Of a DNA stretch of 5,747 nt, positions 1 to 5,327 are shown in pieces; positions within the stretch are counted from its first letter, which is position 1, and each line of letters starts with the position of its first letter. The notes below the pieces were generated by a model. It did not search any database. It was not told the origin of the DNA and was given only the letters and a program-made list of their open reading frames with translations. The DNA lies in contig JAPPPC010000172.1 in NCBI GenBank assembly GCA_028817685.1, positions 1-5,747 of the forward strand. The letters are read 5' to 3'. The stretch comes from Rhodospirillaceae bacterium. GTDB taxonomy: Bacteria; Pseudomonadota; Alphaproteobacteria; UBA8366; GCA-2717185. The position numbers and the translations under genes were made by a program.

Positions 1-1
1 C

Positions 2-487
2 GACATCGCCGACGCGAGCGCGCTCGACTTGATCGCGCGGGCCTTTGCCCACCGGCCTCCGCCAACCGAGATGTCGGATTCGAAACAGCTTTCCGATGTG
101 GAATATGACGAGGTGATGGCCTTCGAAGGTCTCCGTTGGCCCGATTTAGGCTTCGAGCGCATCGAAGAAAACGCCGACGCCGTTTTTTGGTTCGCGCCGG
201 AGGCATTCTGCTACTACCTGCCCGGTTTTCTCACGGCCGGCATTCGCGAAGGGCGGTGGGACACGAACGCCTATGATTCCTACATCGGTATGCTCGACCG
301 CAGCGCGCAACGGGAATACTGGGACGATTTTTTCGAACCGCGCTGGACCTTACTGACCCGCCCCGAACTCCGCGCGGTCAGCGCCTGGGTCGATTGGTTC
401 GAGGCGCGCCTCCCCGACGGATTTCACCACAACAGTTATGAGAGATCACGCGACACCTTGCGGCTGCTCGCAGAGCGGTACGAGTAG
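2..487 (+). CDS. DUF6714-like protein of unknown function, 5' end outside the window
   Basis: The reading frame is open to the left edge, so the gene probably begins upstream; the visible part is 161 codons ending in TAG. Possible internal starts are TTG at 29 and ATG at 71, but neither has a convincing Shine-Dalgarno. The residues before the ATG (LIARAFAHRPPP) look like the conserved start of the family, which argues for an upstream start. From memory of DUF6714 proteins, the pattern is an N-terminal helix ending in AF followed by a Pro-rich turn, then a W-x-D/E-L segment (here WPDLGF) and the hallmark PEAFxYYLPxFL (here PEAFCYYLPGFL). All three appear in order. The protein is soluble, acidic and Trp-rich, with no signal peptide or membrane segment visible. 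The biochemical role of the family is unknown to me. It converges on the HAD gene with only 3 nt between stop codons and no terminator between them. The coding call is firm; the family name is a recognition by eye. Confidence 0.75.
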   Translation, partial: DIADASALDLIARAFAHRPPPTEMSDSKQLSDVEYDEVMAFEGLRWPDLGFERIEENADAVFWFAPEAFCYYLPGFLTAGIREGRWDTNAYDSYIGMLDRSAQREYWDDFFEPRWTLLTRPELRAVSAWVDWFEARLPDGFHHNSYERSRDTLRLLAERYE

Positions 488-490
488 TAC

Positions 491-1354
491 CTACCAGCCG
501 AAGTGTTTCATCGCGTAGGTCGGGGTTTGGCCTTCCTTGGCGTAAAGCGCGTCGAGCTTGTCCTGCACGAGCGGTGCGTCGCCGGCGGCGCCGGCATCCG
601 CGCCGTGGATCCCACTGGCGATGAACAGCGAGTCGATTCCCGCCGCGTTGGCGCCACCGATATCGTGATAAAGCGAATCGCCGATCGCCAGCGCCGGCCC
701 GGCCTCCGGGACATGCGCAAACGATCGGTCGTAGACCGGCTTATGCGGTTTGCCGCGATAGTCGACCCGGCCGCCGATTTCCTCATAGCGCCGAGCTGTC
801 GCGCCTGGGCAGATATTCATGCTGCCGTCCGGCGCGACGCTGACAAAGTCCGGGTTGGCGCAGATCATCGGCAGACCGCGTTCCGCCGCGCGCTGCAAAA
901 TCGGTTCATAGGCGCTGAGATCGACCGTACCGCTTTGCGTGCCCGCGTTCAGAATGAAATCCGCGTCATCGATATCGCCGGTCCCGGTCAAATCCAGCCC
1001 ATCGATCAGACTCGTATCGCCGTCCCAGGAAAACATGAAACAGCGCCTGCCCAGTGCCGCGTAGAAGGGCTCGGTCCGCGCGTCGAGCGCCCGCCAAACC
1101 TCTTCCCCGGACGTCACGCAATGATCGTAGCAGTCCGCGCCGAAACCCATCGCCGCCATGCGGGGCAGTGTTACCGCGAGGCGTTTCCCGGAGTTCGACA
1201 GGATGACGATCTTTTTCCCCGACGCACGCAGCGCCTTGAGGGTTTCGACCGCCCCGTCATGCGGGGACTCGCCGTCATGCAATACCCCCCATTGGTCGAC
1301 CAGGAACAGTTCGTAGCGGTCCGCAACCGCGCTCAAGCCGTCGATAATCGTCAT
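491..1354 (-). CDS. HAD superfamily class IIA hydrolase (TIGR01459-type, NagD-like)
   Basis: A 287-residue cytosolic phosphatase-like protein. HAD motif I is D20-Q-W-G-V-L-H-D-G: the nucleophile Asp20 is present, but position +2, usually the general acid/base Asp, is Trp22. Motif II is ILSNSGKR (Ser53), motif III is probably Lys202 in RGKPHKP, and motif IV is GDSLYHDIGGA (Asp226, Asp231). The C2-type cap between motifs II and III (about residues 60-200) defines class IIA, the NagD/pyridoxal phosphatase group. From memory, the DQWGVLHDG form typifies the mostly alphaproteobacterial TIGR01459 family, whose substrate is not established; 'NagD' would be over-annotation. The ATG at 1354 lies 3 nt after the TGA of the EAL gene, and no strong Shine-Dalgarno precedes it, which suggests translational coupling and co-transcription. 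It is the last gene of the minus-strand block. Length and motifs show an intact gene. Confidence 0.92.
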   Translation of the reverse strand: MTIIDGLSAVADRYELFLVDQWGVLHDGESPHDGAVETLKALRASGKKIVILSNSGKRLAVTLPRMAAMGFGADCYDHCVTSGEEVWRALDARTEPFYAALGRRCFMFSWDGDTSLIDGLDLTGTGDIDDADFILNAGTQSGTVDLSAYEPILQRAAERGLPMICANPDFVSVAPDGSMNICPGATARRYEEIGGRVDYRGKPHKPVYDRSFAHVPEAGPALAIGDSLYHDIGGANAAGIDSLFIASGIHGADAGAAGDAPLVQDKLDALYAKEGQTPTYAMKHFGW

Positions 1355-1357
1355 GGT

Positions 1358-2662
1358 TCAGAAATTCGCCGCCGCCGCCTCTTCGGGGTCCTGGAACTCT
1401 TCCGGCGGTTCCTTGCTGAGCCGCGGTTCGCCGAACAGGTATCCTTGACCGAAATCGATACTGTAATCGAGCAACTCGACCAGCATCTGCTCGGTCTCGA
1501 TTTTCTCGACGATCAGGTCGATTCCGGCGGAATCCATGGTCTGTTTCAGAGCGCCGACCCCTGCCAACCCGCCGTCGGGGTCGATCAGGCTTTGCAGCAT
1601 CTCCCCTTCGATCTTGACGAAGCGAATGTTCCTGTCGGTCAGGTTGCGCAGATCGAATTGCATATCGGTCACCTGATCCATGGAAAACCGGTATCCGACG
1701 GCAGCCAGACGACGCAAATCCTCCAACGCATCCGGTGCGAAATCGCGGAACTCCGCCTGCGAAAATTCGAAGACAAGGCTCGGCGCCAGTTCCGGACAGC
1801 TTTCGAGAAACGCGATGAACTCCTGGAAGAAGCCGCGATCCGCGATCGTGTGCGGCGAGATATTGCAGAAGAAAGCGGTTGCGTAATTCTGTTGCTGCGT
1901 CTTGCGCAACAGCTGAACGCAGCGGAACAACAGCATGTTGTCGATCGCGGTGATCAGGCTGTTCTCTTTGGCCACCGAGATATACTGCTCCGGCAGGATC
2001 ATCGTGCCGTCCGCGGCGCGTATTCGGCTGAAACATTCGAAAAAGCGCCGTTTGCGCTGTGGCAGGCTCACAATCGGCTGCAAGTACAGATCGACACGAT
2101 CCTGCCGCAGCCCGTCGCGCACGATGTCGAGGATCGCGCCCTCATCCAATGCGATCACCTGCCGGAACTTCTGACCGGTCGACGTCGCGAGCTCGACGGC
2201 CGCGGCCTCTCGGTCTTCCGCGGGCAGTTCGGCCGACATGATCTTGGTCCGCGTTTCCGCATCCGAAGCCTGGTCGGAGTAAAGCTGTTCGACCAGCGAG
2301 TGCAGCACCTTCACCTCGGCGGCAACCTGGCGCAGCCCGATCCCGTCAGATCCGGTTTCCATATGACCCGCGCGCTCCAGCGCTTCGTAGATCCGGCGCA
2401 CCTCATCGCGGGCGCGGGTCAGATCGCTGCGGTTTTGATTGTAGGCTTTGCGCAGCACGCGCATGCGCCGGGTCAGTCGGCGGGTGATGTCACGCCGCGC
2501 GGCCCATTCGTGCAGCAGGCCGCCGCAGAGGAACAGGACAATTCCTGAAAGGACGGAGGGCCAAAGACCGGGCCCCTGCTCCCACCACAAGAGTCCGGCA
2601 GCCACGAACGCCGAAAAAACGGCATAGGTCACGACGATGACGATGTGCCAGAAGGTCGGCAA
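1358..2662 (-). CDS. Membrane-anchored degenerate EAL-domain protein, TipF-like candidate c-di-GMP effector
   Basis: 434 residues. Two hydrophobic helices (about 5-27 and 32-51) are followed by a charged, probably coiled-coil region (about 55-130), then an EAL domain (about 173-415) that faces the cytoplasm. The EAL motif reads E209-C-F. Aligned by spacing to canonical phosphodiesterases, these are kept: QPI (195-197), E209, R213, N267, E299, D329, K350, E386, E389 and Q406 in QGYLFG. The second Asp of the DDFG loop is Gln330, the loop-stabilising Glu is Gln302, and the DDFGTG loop is rewritten as MDQVTD. This suggests retained ligand binding with weak or lost hydrolysis. Two membrane helices, coiled coil and degenerate EAL is the layout of Caulobacter TipF, a c-di-GMP-binding flagellar assembly factor of similar length. 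Orthology is inferred, and a generic degenerate EAL protein remains possible. The start is TTG: an in-frame TAA lies nine codons upstream, GGAAAGG sits at good spacing, and the next candidate (GTG, codon 11) is inside the first helix. It lies 69 nt after pyrD and 3 nt before the HAD gene. Confidence 0.9.
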   Translation of the reverse strand: MPTFWHIVIVVTYAVFSAFVAAGLLWWEQGPGLWPSVLSGIVLFLCGGLLHEWAARRDITRRLTRRMRVLRKAYNQNRSDLTRARDEVRRIYEALERAGHMETGSDGIGLRQVAAEVKVLHSLVEQLYSDQASDAETRTKIMSAELPAEDREAAAVELATSTGQKFRQVIALDEGAILDIVRDGLRQDRVDLYLQPIVSLPQRKRRFFECFSRIRAADGTMILPEQYISVAKENSLITAIDNMLLFRCVQLLRKTQQQNYATAFFCNISPHTIADRGFFQEFIAFLESCPELAPSLVFEFSQAEFRDFAPDALEDLRRLAAVGYRFSMDQVTDMQFDLRNLTDRNIRFVKIEGEMLQSLIDPDGGLAGVGALKQTMDSAGIDLIVEKIETEQMLVELLDYSIDFGQGYLFGEPRLSKEPPEEFQDPEEAAAANF

Positions 2663-2731
2663 ATATCCCGCCTTTCCCCACGAAGCGCGTTACGGCGACG
2701 TTACGCGGGCGCGCTGCGCCGGGCAAGCTTC

Positions 2732-3793
2732 TCACAGATGGTCGGCGCCGACCGCGTCTTCGAGCTTTGCAAACCCATCCGCCCGCAGCCGCGCGGCGAG
2801 CTCCGACTTTATCCGCGGTATCAGCCCAGGTCCGTGGAAAACCAACGCGCTGTAAACCTGCACCAGACTCGCGCCGGCCCGGATCATCGCATAGGCATCA
2901 TCCCCGCCGGCGATACCACCGGCCCCGATAATCGGTACTTTTCCGCGCGTTAGCTGATACATCTCGCCAACCAACGTCCGTGTCAGCGGAAACAGCGGTA
3001 CGCCACTCAGCCCGCCCGCTTCATCCTTGTCACCGCTCATCAATCCCGCGGGACGCGTGATCGTCGTGTTGGAGATGATCAGCCCATCGGTGTCCGTCTC
3101 GTTTACCGTCGCCGCGATATCCTGTTTATCTTCATCCGTCAGATCCGGCGCGATCTTGACCAGCAACGGCTTTGATTCGCCGCCGCAGGCCTCCGTCGCG
3201 GCCTGCCGGGTTGCCGTGATCAACGCCGAGAGCTGGGCCCGGTCCTGCAACGCCCGCAGTCCCGGCGTGTTCGGCGACGAGACGTTAATCACCAGGTAGT
3301 CGGACAGCGGTGCGAGCTGCGTGGCGCCGACGATATAATCGGCTTCGGCGTCCTCGCTTTCCTTATTCTTCCCGATGTTGGCACCGACGATACCGGCGCC
3401 CCGGCGCCGCAGCCGCTCGGCCGAAACTTCGACACCGGCGCTGTTGAACCCATAGCGGTTTATGACCGCGCGATCCTCGGTGAGACGAAACAGGCGGGGT
3501 TTTGGATTCCCAGGTTGCGGCCGCGGCGTCACCGTGCCGGTTTCGACGAACCCGAAACCCAGTTGCAACGCCCCGCGAAACGCTTCGGCATCCTTGTCGA
3601 AGCCGGCGGCGAGGCCGACCGGGTTCGGAAAGCGCAGCCCCCATTGTTCGGATGCCAGGAGTGGGTCATCCGGCCCGTCCGAGCGTGGCCCCAACCCCCG
3701 CGCCAAGGCCCAAACGGCGAGGTGATGCGCCCGCTCTGGATCCAATAGTCGGAAAAGCGAAATCGCAGAATCGAAAATACCCATGCGGGCCAT
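2732..3793 (-). CDS. pyrD: Dihydroorotate dehydrogenase (quinone), class 2
   Basis: Oxidises dihydroorotate to orotate, the fourth step of de novo UMP synthesis, passing electrons through FMN to membrane quinone. The N-terminal LFRLLDPERAHHL (about 13-25) is the amphipathic helical quinone-tunnel region specific to class 2 enzymes. FMN and substrate motifs follow in order: GLAAGFDKD (60-68, Lys67), INRYGFNS (111-118), NVSSPNTPGLR (170-180, with Ser173 as the class 2 catalytic base), LVKIAPDL (211-218, Lys213), SNTT (241-244), GGLSG (260-264) and GAGGI (290-294). At 353 residues the length is normal and no key residue is missing. The start is uncertain between ATG 3793 and ATG 3784 (Met4): neither has a Shine-Dalgarno, and a TTGACA at 3820-3815 could place transcription start at Met4. 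It is the first gene of the minus-strand block with the EAL and HAD genes. Confidence 0.97.
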   Translation of the reverse strand: MARMGIFDSAISLFRLLDPERAHHLAVWALARGLGPRSDGPDDPLLASEQWGLRFPNPVGLAAGFDKDAEAFRGALQLGFGFVETGTVTPRPQPGNPKPRLFRLTEDRAVINRYGFNSAGVEVSAERLRRRGAGIVGANIGKNKESEDAEADYIVGATQLAPLSDYLVINVSSPNTPGLRALQDRAQLSALITATRQAATEACGGESKPLLVKIAPDLTDEDKQDIAATVNETDTDGLIISNTTITRPAGLMSGDKDEAGGLSGVPLFPLTRTLVGEMYQLTRGKVPIIGAGGIAGGDDAYAMIRAGASLVQVYSALVFHGPGLIPRIKSELAARLRADGFAKLEDAVGADHL

Positions 3794-3820
3794 ACACTAA
3801 ATCTGCGGGAATTTTGTCAA
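3791..3820 (-). promoter_or_regulatory. Possible housekeeping promoter for pyrD
   Basis: A perfect TTGACA lies at 3820-3815 on the minus strand. After an 18-nt spacer comes TGTATG at 3796-3791, which keeps only the T, T and A at positions 1, 3 and 4 of TATAAT. Such a promoter would start transcription about at 3784, the second ATG of pyrD. The -35 is convincing; the -10 is weak, and a different -10 or upstream promoter is possible. Confidence 0.35.
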
Positions 3821-3881
3821 CTCCCCCAATCCTAGACCCTGAATGCTTAGACGCAGAAGTTGCGACCGGATAAAAAGAATT

Positions 3882-3896
3882 TCTGCAAAATGCAGA
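3882..3896. promoter_or_regulatory. Perfect inverted repeat TCTGCA-N3-TGCAGA, possible enhancer site
   Basis: A 6-bp perfect dyad around an AAA centre, about 120-130 bp upstream of the sigma-54 -24 element. Sigma-54 activators of the NtrC type usually bind dyads 80-200 bp upstream, so the position fits. The sequence resembles but does not match NtrC sites (TGCACC-N5-GGTGCA), so no activator can be named. It could instead serve pyrD, about 90 bp from that start. Confidence 0.35.
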
Positions 3897-3935
3897 CGAC
3901 TATTCCCATTACGCGAAAACAGTTAACGACTACTC
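3896..3935 (+). repeat. Imperfect direct repeat ACGACTAYTC, 30-bp period
   Basis: ACGACTATTC (3896-3905) and ACGACTACTC (3926-3935) match at 9 of 10 positions and lie 30 bp apart, close to three helical turns. The first copy starts on the last base of the inverted repeat. Both could be faces for a bound regulator, but a match this short may be chance. Confidence 0.25.
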
Positions 3936-3963
3936 TCCGATCATTTGCATCCTAATTGTTTTT

Positions 3964-3976
3964 ATTCAATAAGTTA
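3964..3976 (+). promoter_or_regulatory. IHF-like binding site
   Basis: ATTCAATAAGTTA matches the IHF consensus WATCAANNNNTTR at every defined position but the second. It lies in the most AT-rich part of the island, between the inverted repeat and the sigma-54 promoter, with its centre about 42 bp upstream of the -24 element. That is where IHF usually bends DNA to bring an enhancer-bound activator to RpoN polymerase. Confidence 0.4.
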
Positions 3977-4011
3977 TCGCAATACAACCAACAACGTCTT
4001 AACTTTTCAAC

Positions 4012-4026
4012 TGGCACACCTTTTGC
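4012..4026 (+). promoter_or_regulatory. Sigma-54 (RpoN) -24/-12 promoter
   Basis: CTGGCAC (4011-4017) and TTGC (4023-4026) match the sigma-54 consensus YTGGCACG-N4-TTGCW, with the invariant GG (4013-4014) and GC (4025-4026) exactly 10 nt apart. The mismatches are A for G at 4018 and G for W at 4027. Transcription should start near 4037-4038, giving a leader of about 45 nt to the ATG at 4082. It faces the 71-codon gene. Such promoters are silent without an ATP-dependent enhancer-binding activator; no such gene lies in the window, so the inducing signal (nitrogen, flagellar, stress or other) cannot be read here. Confidence 0.75.
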
Positions 4027-4050
4027 GTGATTATCCCTGCAGAGGTATTC

Positions 4051-4088
4051 AAGGGAATCTTCATGACCAAAGGGAATCTTCATGACCA
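4051..4088 (+). repeat. Exact 19-bp tandem duplication of a ribosome-binding site and start codon
   Basis: AAGGGAATCTTCATGACCA occurs at 4051-4069 and again, without a gap, at 4070-4088. Each copy carries a Shine-Dalgarno (AAGGGA), the same 6-nt spacer and an ATG (4063 and 4082). Because 19 is not a multiple of three, the two starts open different frames: 4082 opens the 71-codon gene ending at 4297, and 4063 opens a 90-codon frame ending at 4335. Only the former has the high third-position GC of real genes here. Confidence 0.98.
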
Positions 4089-4297
4089 CGCAACTCAAGC
4101 TTCTTCGCAATCCGGCGCTAATGGAATCAGCGAACGATTCGCTGGAAACCGTGCCAATGTCAGATCACGTTCGTGTGCCCGCCAAACCCAGCCTCGACAT
4201 GCTGACCGCCGGCAGCAGCGCGGGGGGCGTCAGCGTCCAGAAGGCCTGGGAAATCTACATGGCCATGGTCCGCAAATCCCCTTCGCAGTACCGTTAG
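4082..4297 (+). CDS. Small protein of unknown function behind a sigma-54 promoter
   Basis: 71 residues, not recognised as any family. AAGGGA at 4070-4075 sits 6 nt before the ATG. The codons are strongly GC-ending from about codon 30 on, and the other frames are not, which supports real coding. The first 45 residues look loosely structured, with many Ser, Pro and Asn. Residues 47-64 (AGGVSVQKAWEIYMAMVR) probably form an amphipathic helix, perhaps a binding segment. There is no Cys, signal peptide or membrane helix. Met26 (ATG 4157) is an alternative start without a good Shine-Dalgarno. It appears to be a single-gene unit: sigma-54 promoter about 45 nt upstream of the ATG, hairpin 9 nt after the stop. 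An identical competing start at 4063 in another frame may lower or regulate its translation. A small regulatory or adaptor protein would fit the context, but this is a guess. Confidence 0.75.
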   Translation: MTTQLKLLRNPALMESANDSLETVPMSDHVRVPAKPSLDMLTAGSSAGGVSVQKAWEIYMAMVRKSPSQYR

Positions 4298-4305
4298 ACC
4301 GCGCC

Positions 4306-4329
4306 TGTCACGGGATTGATACCGTGACA
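4306..4329 (+). terminator. Strong hairpin after the small gene, possible terminator
   Basis: TGTCACGG (4306-4313) pairs perfectly with CCGTGACA (4322-4329) around an 8-nt loop, starting 9 nt after the TAG of the small gene. Only three Ts follow (ATTTAG), so intrinsic termination would be weak. It could instead be a 3' stabilising structure, or an operator dyad upstream of the aminotransferase promoter. The alternative frame from ATG 4063 reads through the whole hairpin. Confidence 0.45.
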
Positions 4330-4348
4330 ATTTAGCGTTTCGTCGCGC

Positions 4349-4376
4349 TGGACTGGCTAACTGGCAGCGCTATAGT
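4349..4376 (+). promoter_or_regulatory. Possible housekeeping promoter for the aminotransferase gene
   Basis: TGGACT (4349-4354, 4 of 6 to TTGACA), 16-nt spacer and TATAGT (4371-4376, 5 of 6 to TATAAT). The predicted start is near 4383, giving a leader of about 32 nt. The position between the hairpin and the gene suits independent constitutive expression. Confidence 0.4.
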
Positions 4377-4414
4377 GCGCCGACTTTTTGAAGGAGACAG
4401 GTCGGAGCGCGCTC

Positions 4415-5248
4415 ATGGACGCAATCACCTATATCGACGGCGAATGGCTGGAAGGCAACCCGCCACTTCTGGGCGCGCGAACGCACGCGACCTGGCTGTC
4501 CTCAATGATCTTCGACGGCGCCCGGGCCTTCGAGGGCGTCGCACCTGATCTCGACCTGCATTGCCAACGCGCCATTCGTTCCTGCAAAGCCTTCGGCCTG
4601 GTGCCGACCATGACGGCGGAACAGATTTTCGATTTGGCCTGGGAAGGCATACGCAAGTTCCCGGAAGACGCGGAACTCTATATTCGGCCGATGTTCTGGG
4701 CCGAGACCGGATGGGTCGATCCGGACCCGGACAGCACGCGTTTCGCGATGGTCGTCTACGTCTCGCCCTTGCCGGCACCGACCGGGCTCGCGGTCTGTTT
4801 GTCATCGCGCCGACGCCCCGCGCCGGACATGGCGCCGACCGACGCCAAGGCGTCTTGCCTGTACCCCAACGCCTCGCGCGCCCTGCGCGAAGCGGTGCAG
4901 AAGGGTTTCGACAATGCGGTCGTGCGCGACCCGCTGAACAACATCGCGGAATTGGCGACGGCAAATCTGTTCCTGGCCAAGGACGGCGTGGTGCATACGC
5001 CGGTCCCGAACGGCACCTTCCTCAACGGCGTGACCCGCCAACGGGTCATCTCGCTGCTGCGCGAAGACGGCATCGAATTGCAGGAACGCACCGTCACGGT
5101 CGCCGATCTGGAAAACGCGGATGAAATGTTTGCCTCCGGCAATCACGGCAAGGTTCAGCCGATCACCCGATACGAAGACCGCGATATGCAAGCGGGACCA
5201 ATGTACAAGCGTGCGCGCGAACTATACTGGGCCTACGCGCACCGCTAG
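4415..5248 (+). CDS. ilvE: Branched-chain amino acid aminotransferase (fold type IV PLP enzyme)
   Basis: Interconverts Leu, Ile and Val with their 2-oxo acids using glutamate/2-oxoglutarate, the last step of branched-chain biosynthesis, in the cytosol. At 277 residues it is close to the alphaproteobacterial branched-chain aminotransferase form I know. Visible motifs: YIDGEWLEGN at the start, FDGARAFEG (33-41), Arg52 in LHCQR (phosphate contact), YIRPMFW (89-95), PLP-binding Lys145 in PTDAKASCLYPN, Glu179 in NNIAELATAN (pyridine nitrogen contact), and GVTRQR (205-210), the usual G-I/V-T phosphate loop. ATG 4415 is chosen because GGAG lies 7 nt upstream and homologues start near here; an in-frame TTG at 4388 has no ribosome-binding site. 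A stronger AAGGAG at 4391-4396 is 18 nt from the ATG, too far for normal use, and precedes no other start. Fold IV relatives with other substrates exist, so the substrate is inferred from overall resemblance. Confidence 0.92.
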   Translation: MDAITYIDGEWLEGNPPLLGARTHATWLSSMIFDGARAFEGVAPDLDLHCQRAIRSCKAFGLVPTMTAEQIFDLAWEGIRKFPEDAELYIRPMFWAETGWVDPDPDSTRFAMVVYVSPLPAPTGLAVCLSSRRRPAPDMAPTDAKASCLYPNASRALREAVQKGFDNAVVRDPLNNIAELATANLFLAKDGVVHTPVPNGTFLNGVTRQRVISLLREDGIELQERTVTVADLENADEMFASGNHGKVQPITRYEDRDMQAGPMYKRARELYWAYAHR

Positions 5249-5327
5249 GCCAATAAGGCCGCATTTACGACATTTTAAGGCTAAGACGGCAGAATCGCCC
5301 GGTAGCGCAACGATTGGCGGACCGGGA

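Larger units (their letters stand above)
3794..4062. other. Divergent AT-rich regulatory intergenic region
   Basis: No credible gene lies between pyrD and the duplicated start region. By direct count, 3871-4010 is about 34% GC, far below the flanking genes. The stretch holds, from left to right, the pyrD promoter candidate, a perfect inverted repeat, a 30-bp-spaced imperfect direct repeat, an IHF-like site and a sigma-54 promoter. The low GC is consistent with a bendable control region rather than acquired DNA, since both neighbouring genes look native. Confidence 0.7.

Noticed and set aside
503..2548. 681-codon plus-strand open frame, longer than any gene here
   Set aside because: It is antisense and exactly codon-in-register to both the HAD and EAL genes. 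Its stops would correspond to TTA, CTA and TCA codons, which are rare in such GC-rich genes, so the frame stays open by default. Its product is Arg/Gln/His-rich with no recognisable motif, whereas the opposite strand shows two clear protein families.
2663..2731. Regulatory hairpin between pyrD and the EAL gene
   Set aside because: Only AGCGCG/CGCGCT with a loop of about 20 nt and a short CGTTACG direct repeat are visible. No U-tract follows, and GC-rich sequence gives such matches by chance.
4063..4335. 90-codon frame from the first copy of the duplicated start
   Set aside because: Composition is that of a shifted frame (Arg, Gln and His rich, no domain), and the 4082 frame has the GC-ending codons. 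It is kept only as a possible decoy, not as a gene.
4082..4414. Leader-peptide attenuator for the branched-chain aminotransferase gene
   Set aside because: The small frame is too long for a leader peptide and has no run of Leu, Ile or Val codons near its end. The hairpin has no U-tract or visible alternative antiterminator pairing, and a separate promoter seems to precede the aminotransferase gene.
4561..5191. Several long open frames on both strands inside the aminotransferase gene
   Set aside because: All are shadows of a single GC-rich gene with intact PLP-enzyme motifs.
5249..5264. Terminator after the aminotransferase gene (GGCC-AATAA-GGCC)
   Set aside because: A 4-bp stem with no T-run is too weak to support.
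5121..5327. N-terminal extension of the 117-residue protein back into the aminotransferase gene
   Set aside because: The stretch overlaps well-conserved aminotransferase coding in another frame and has no ribosome-binding site at 5121, while ATG 5328 has one and begins the conserved part.
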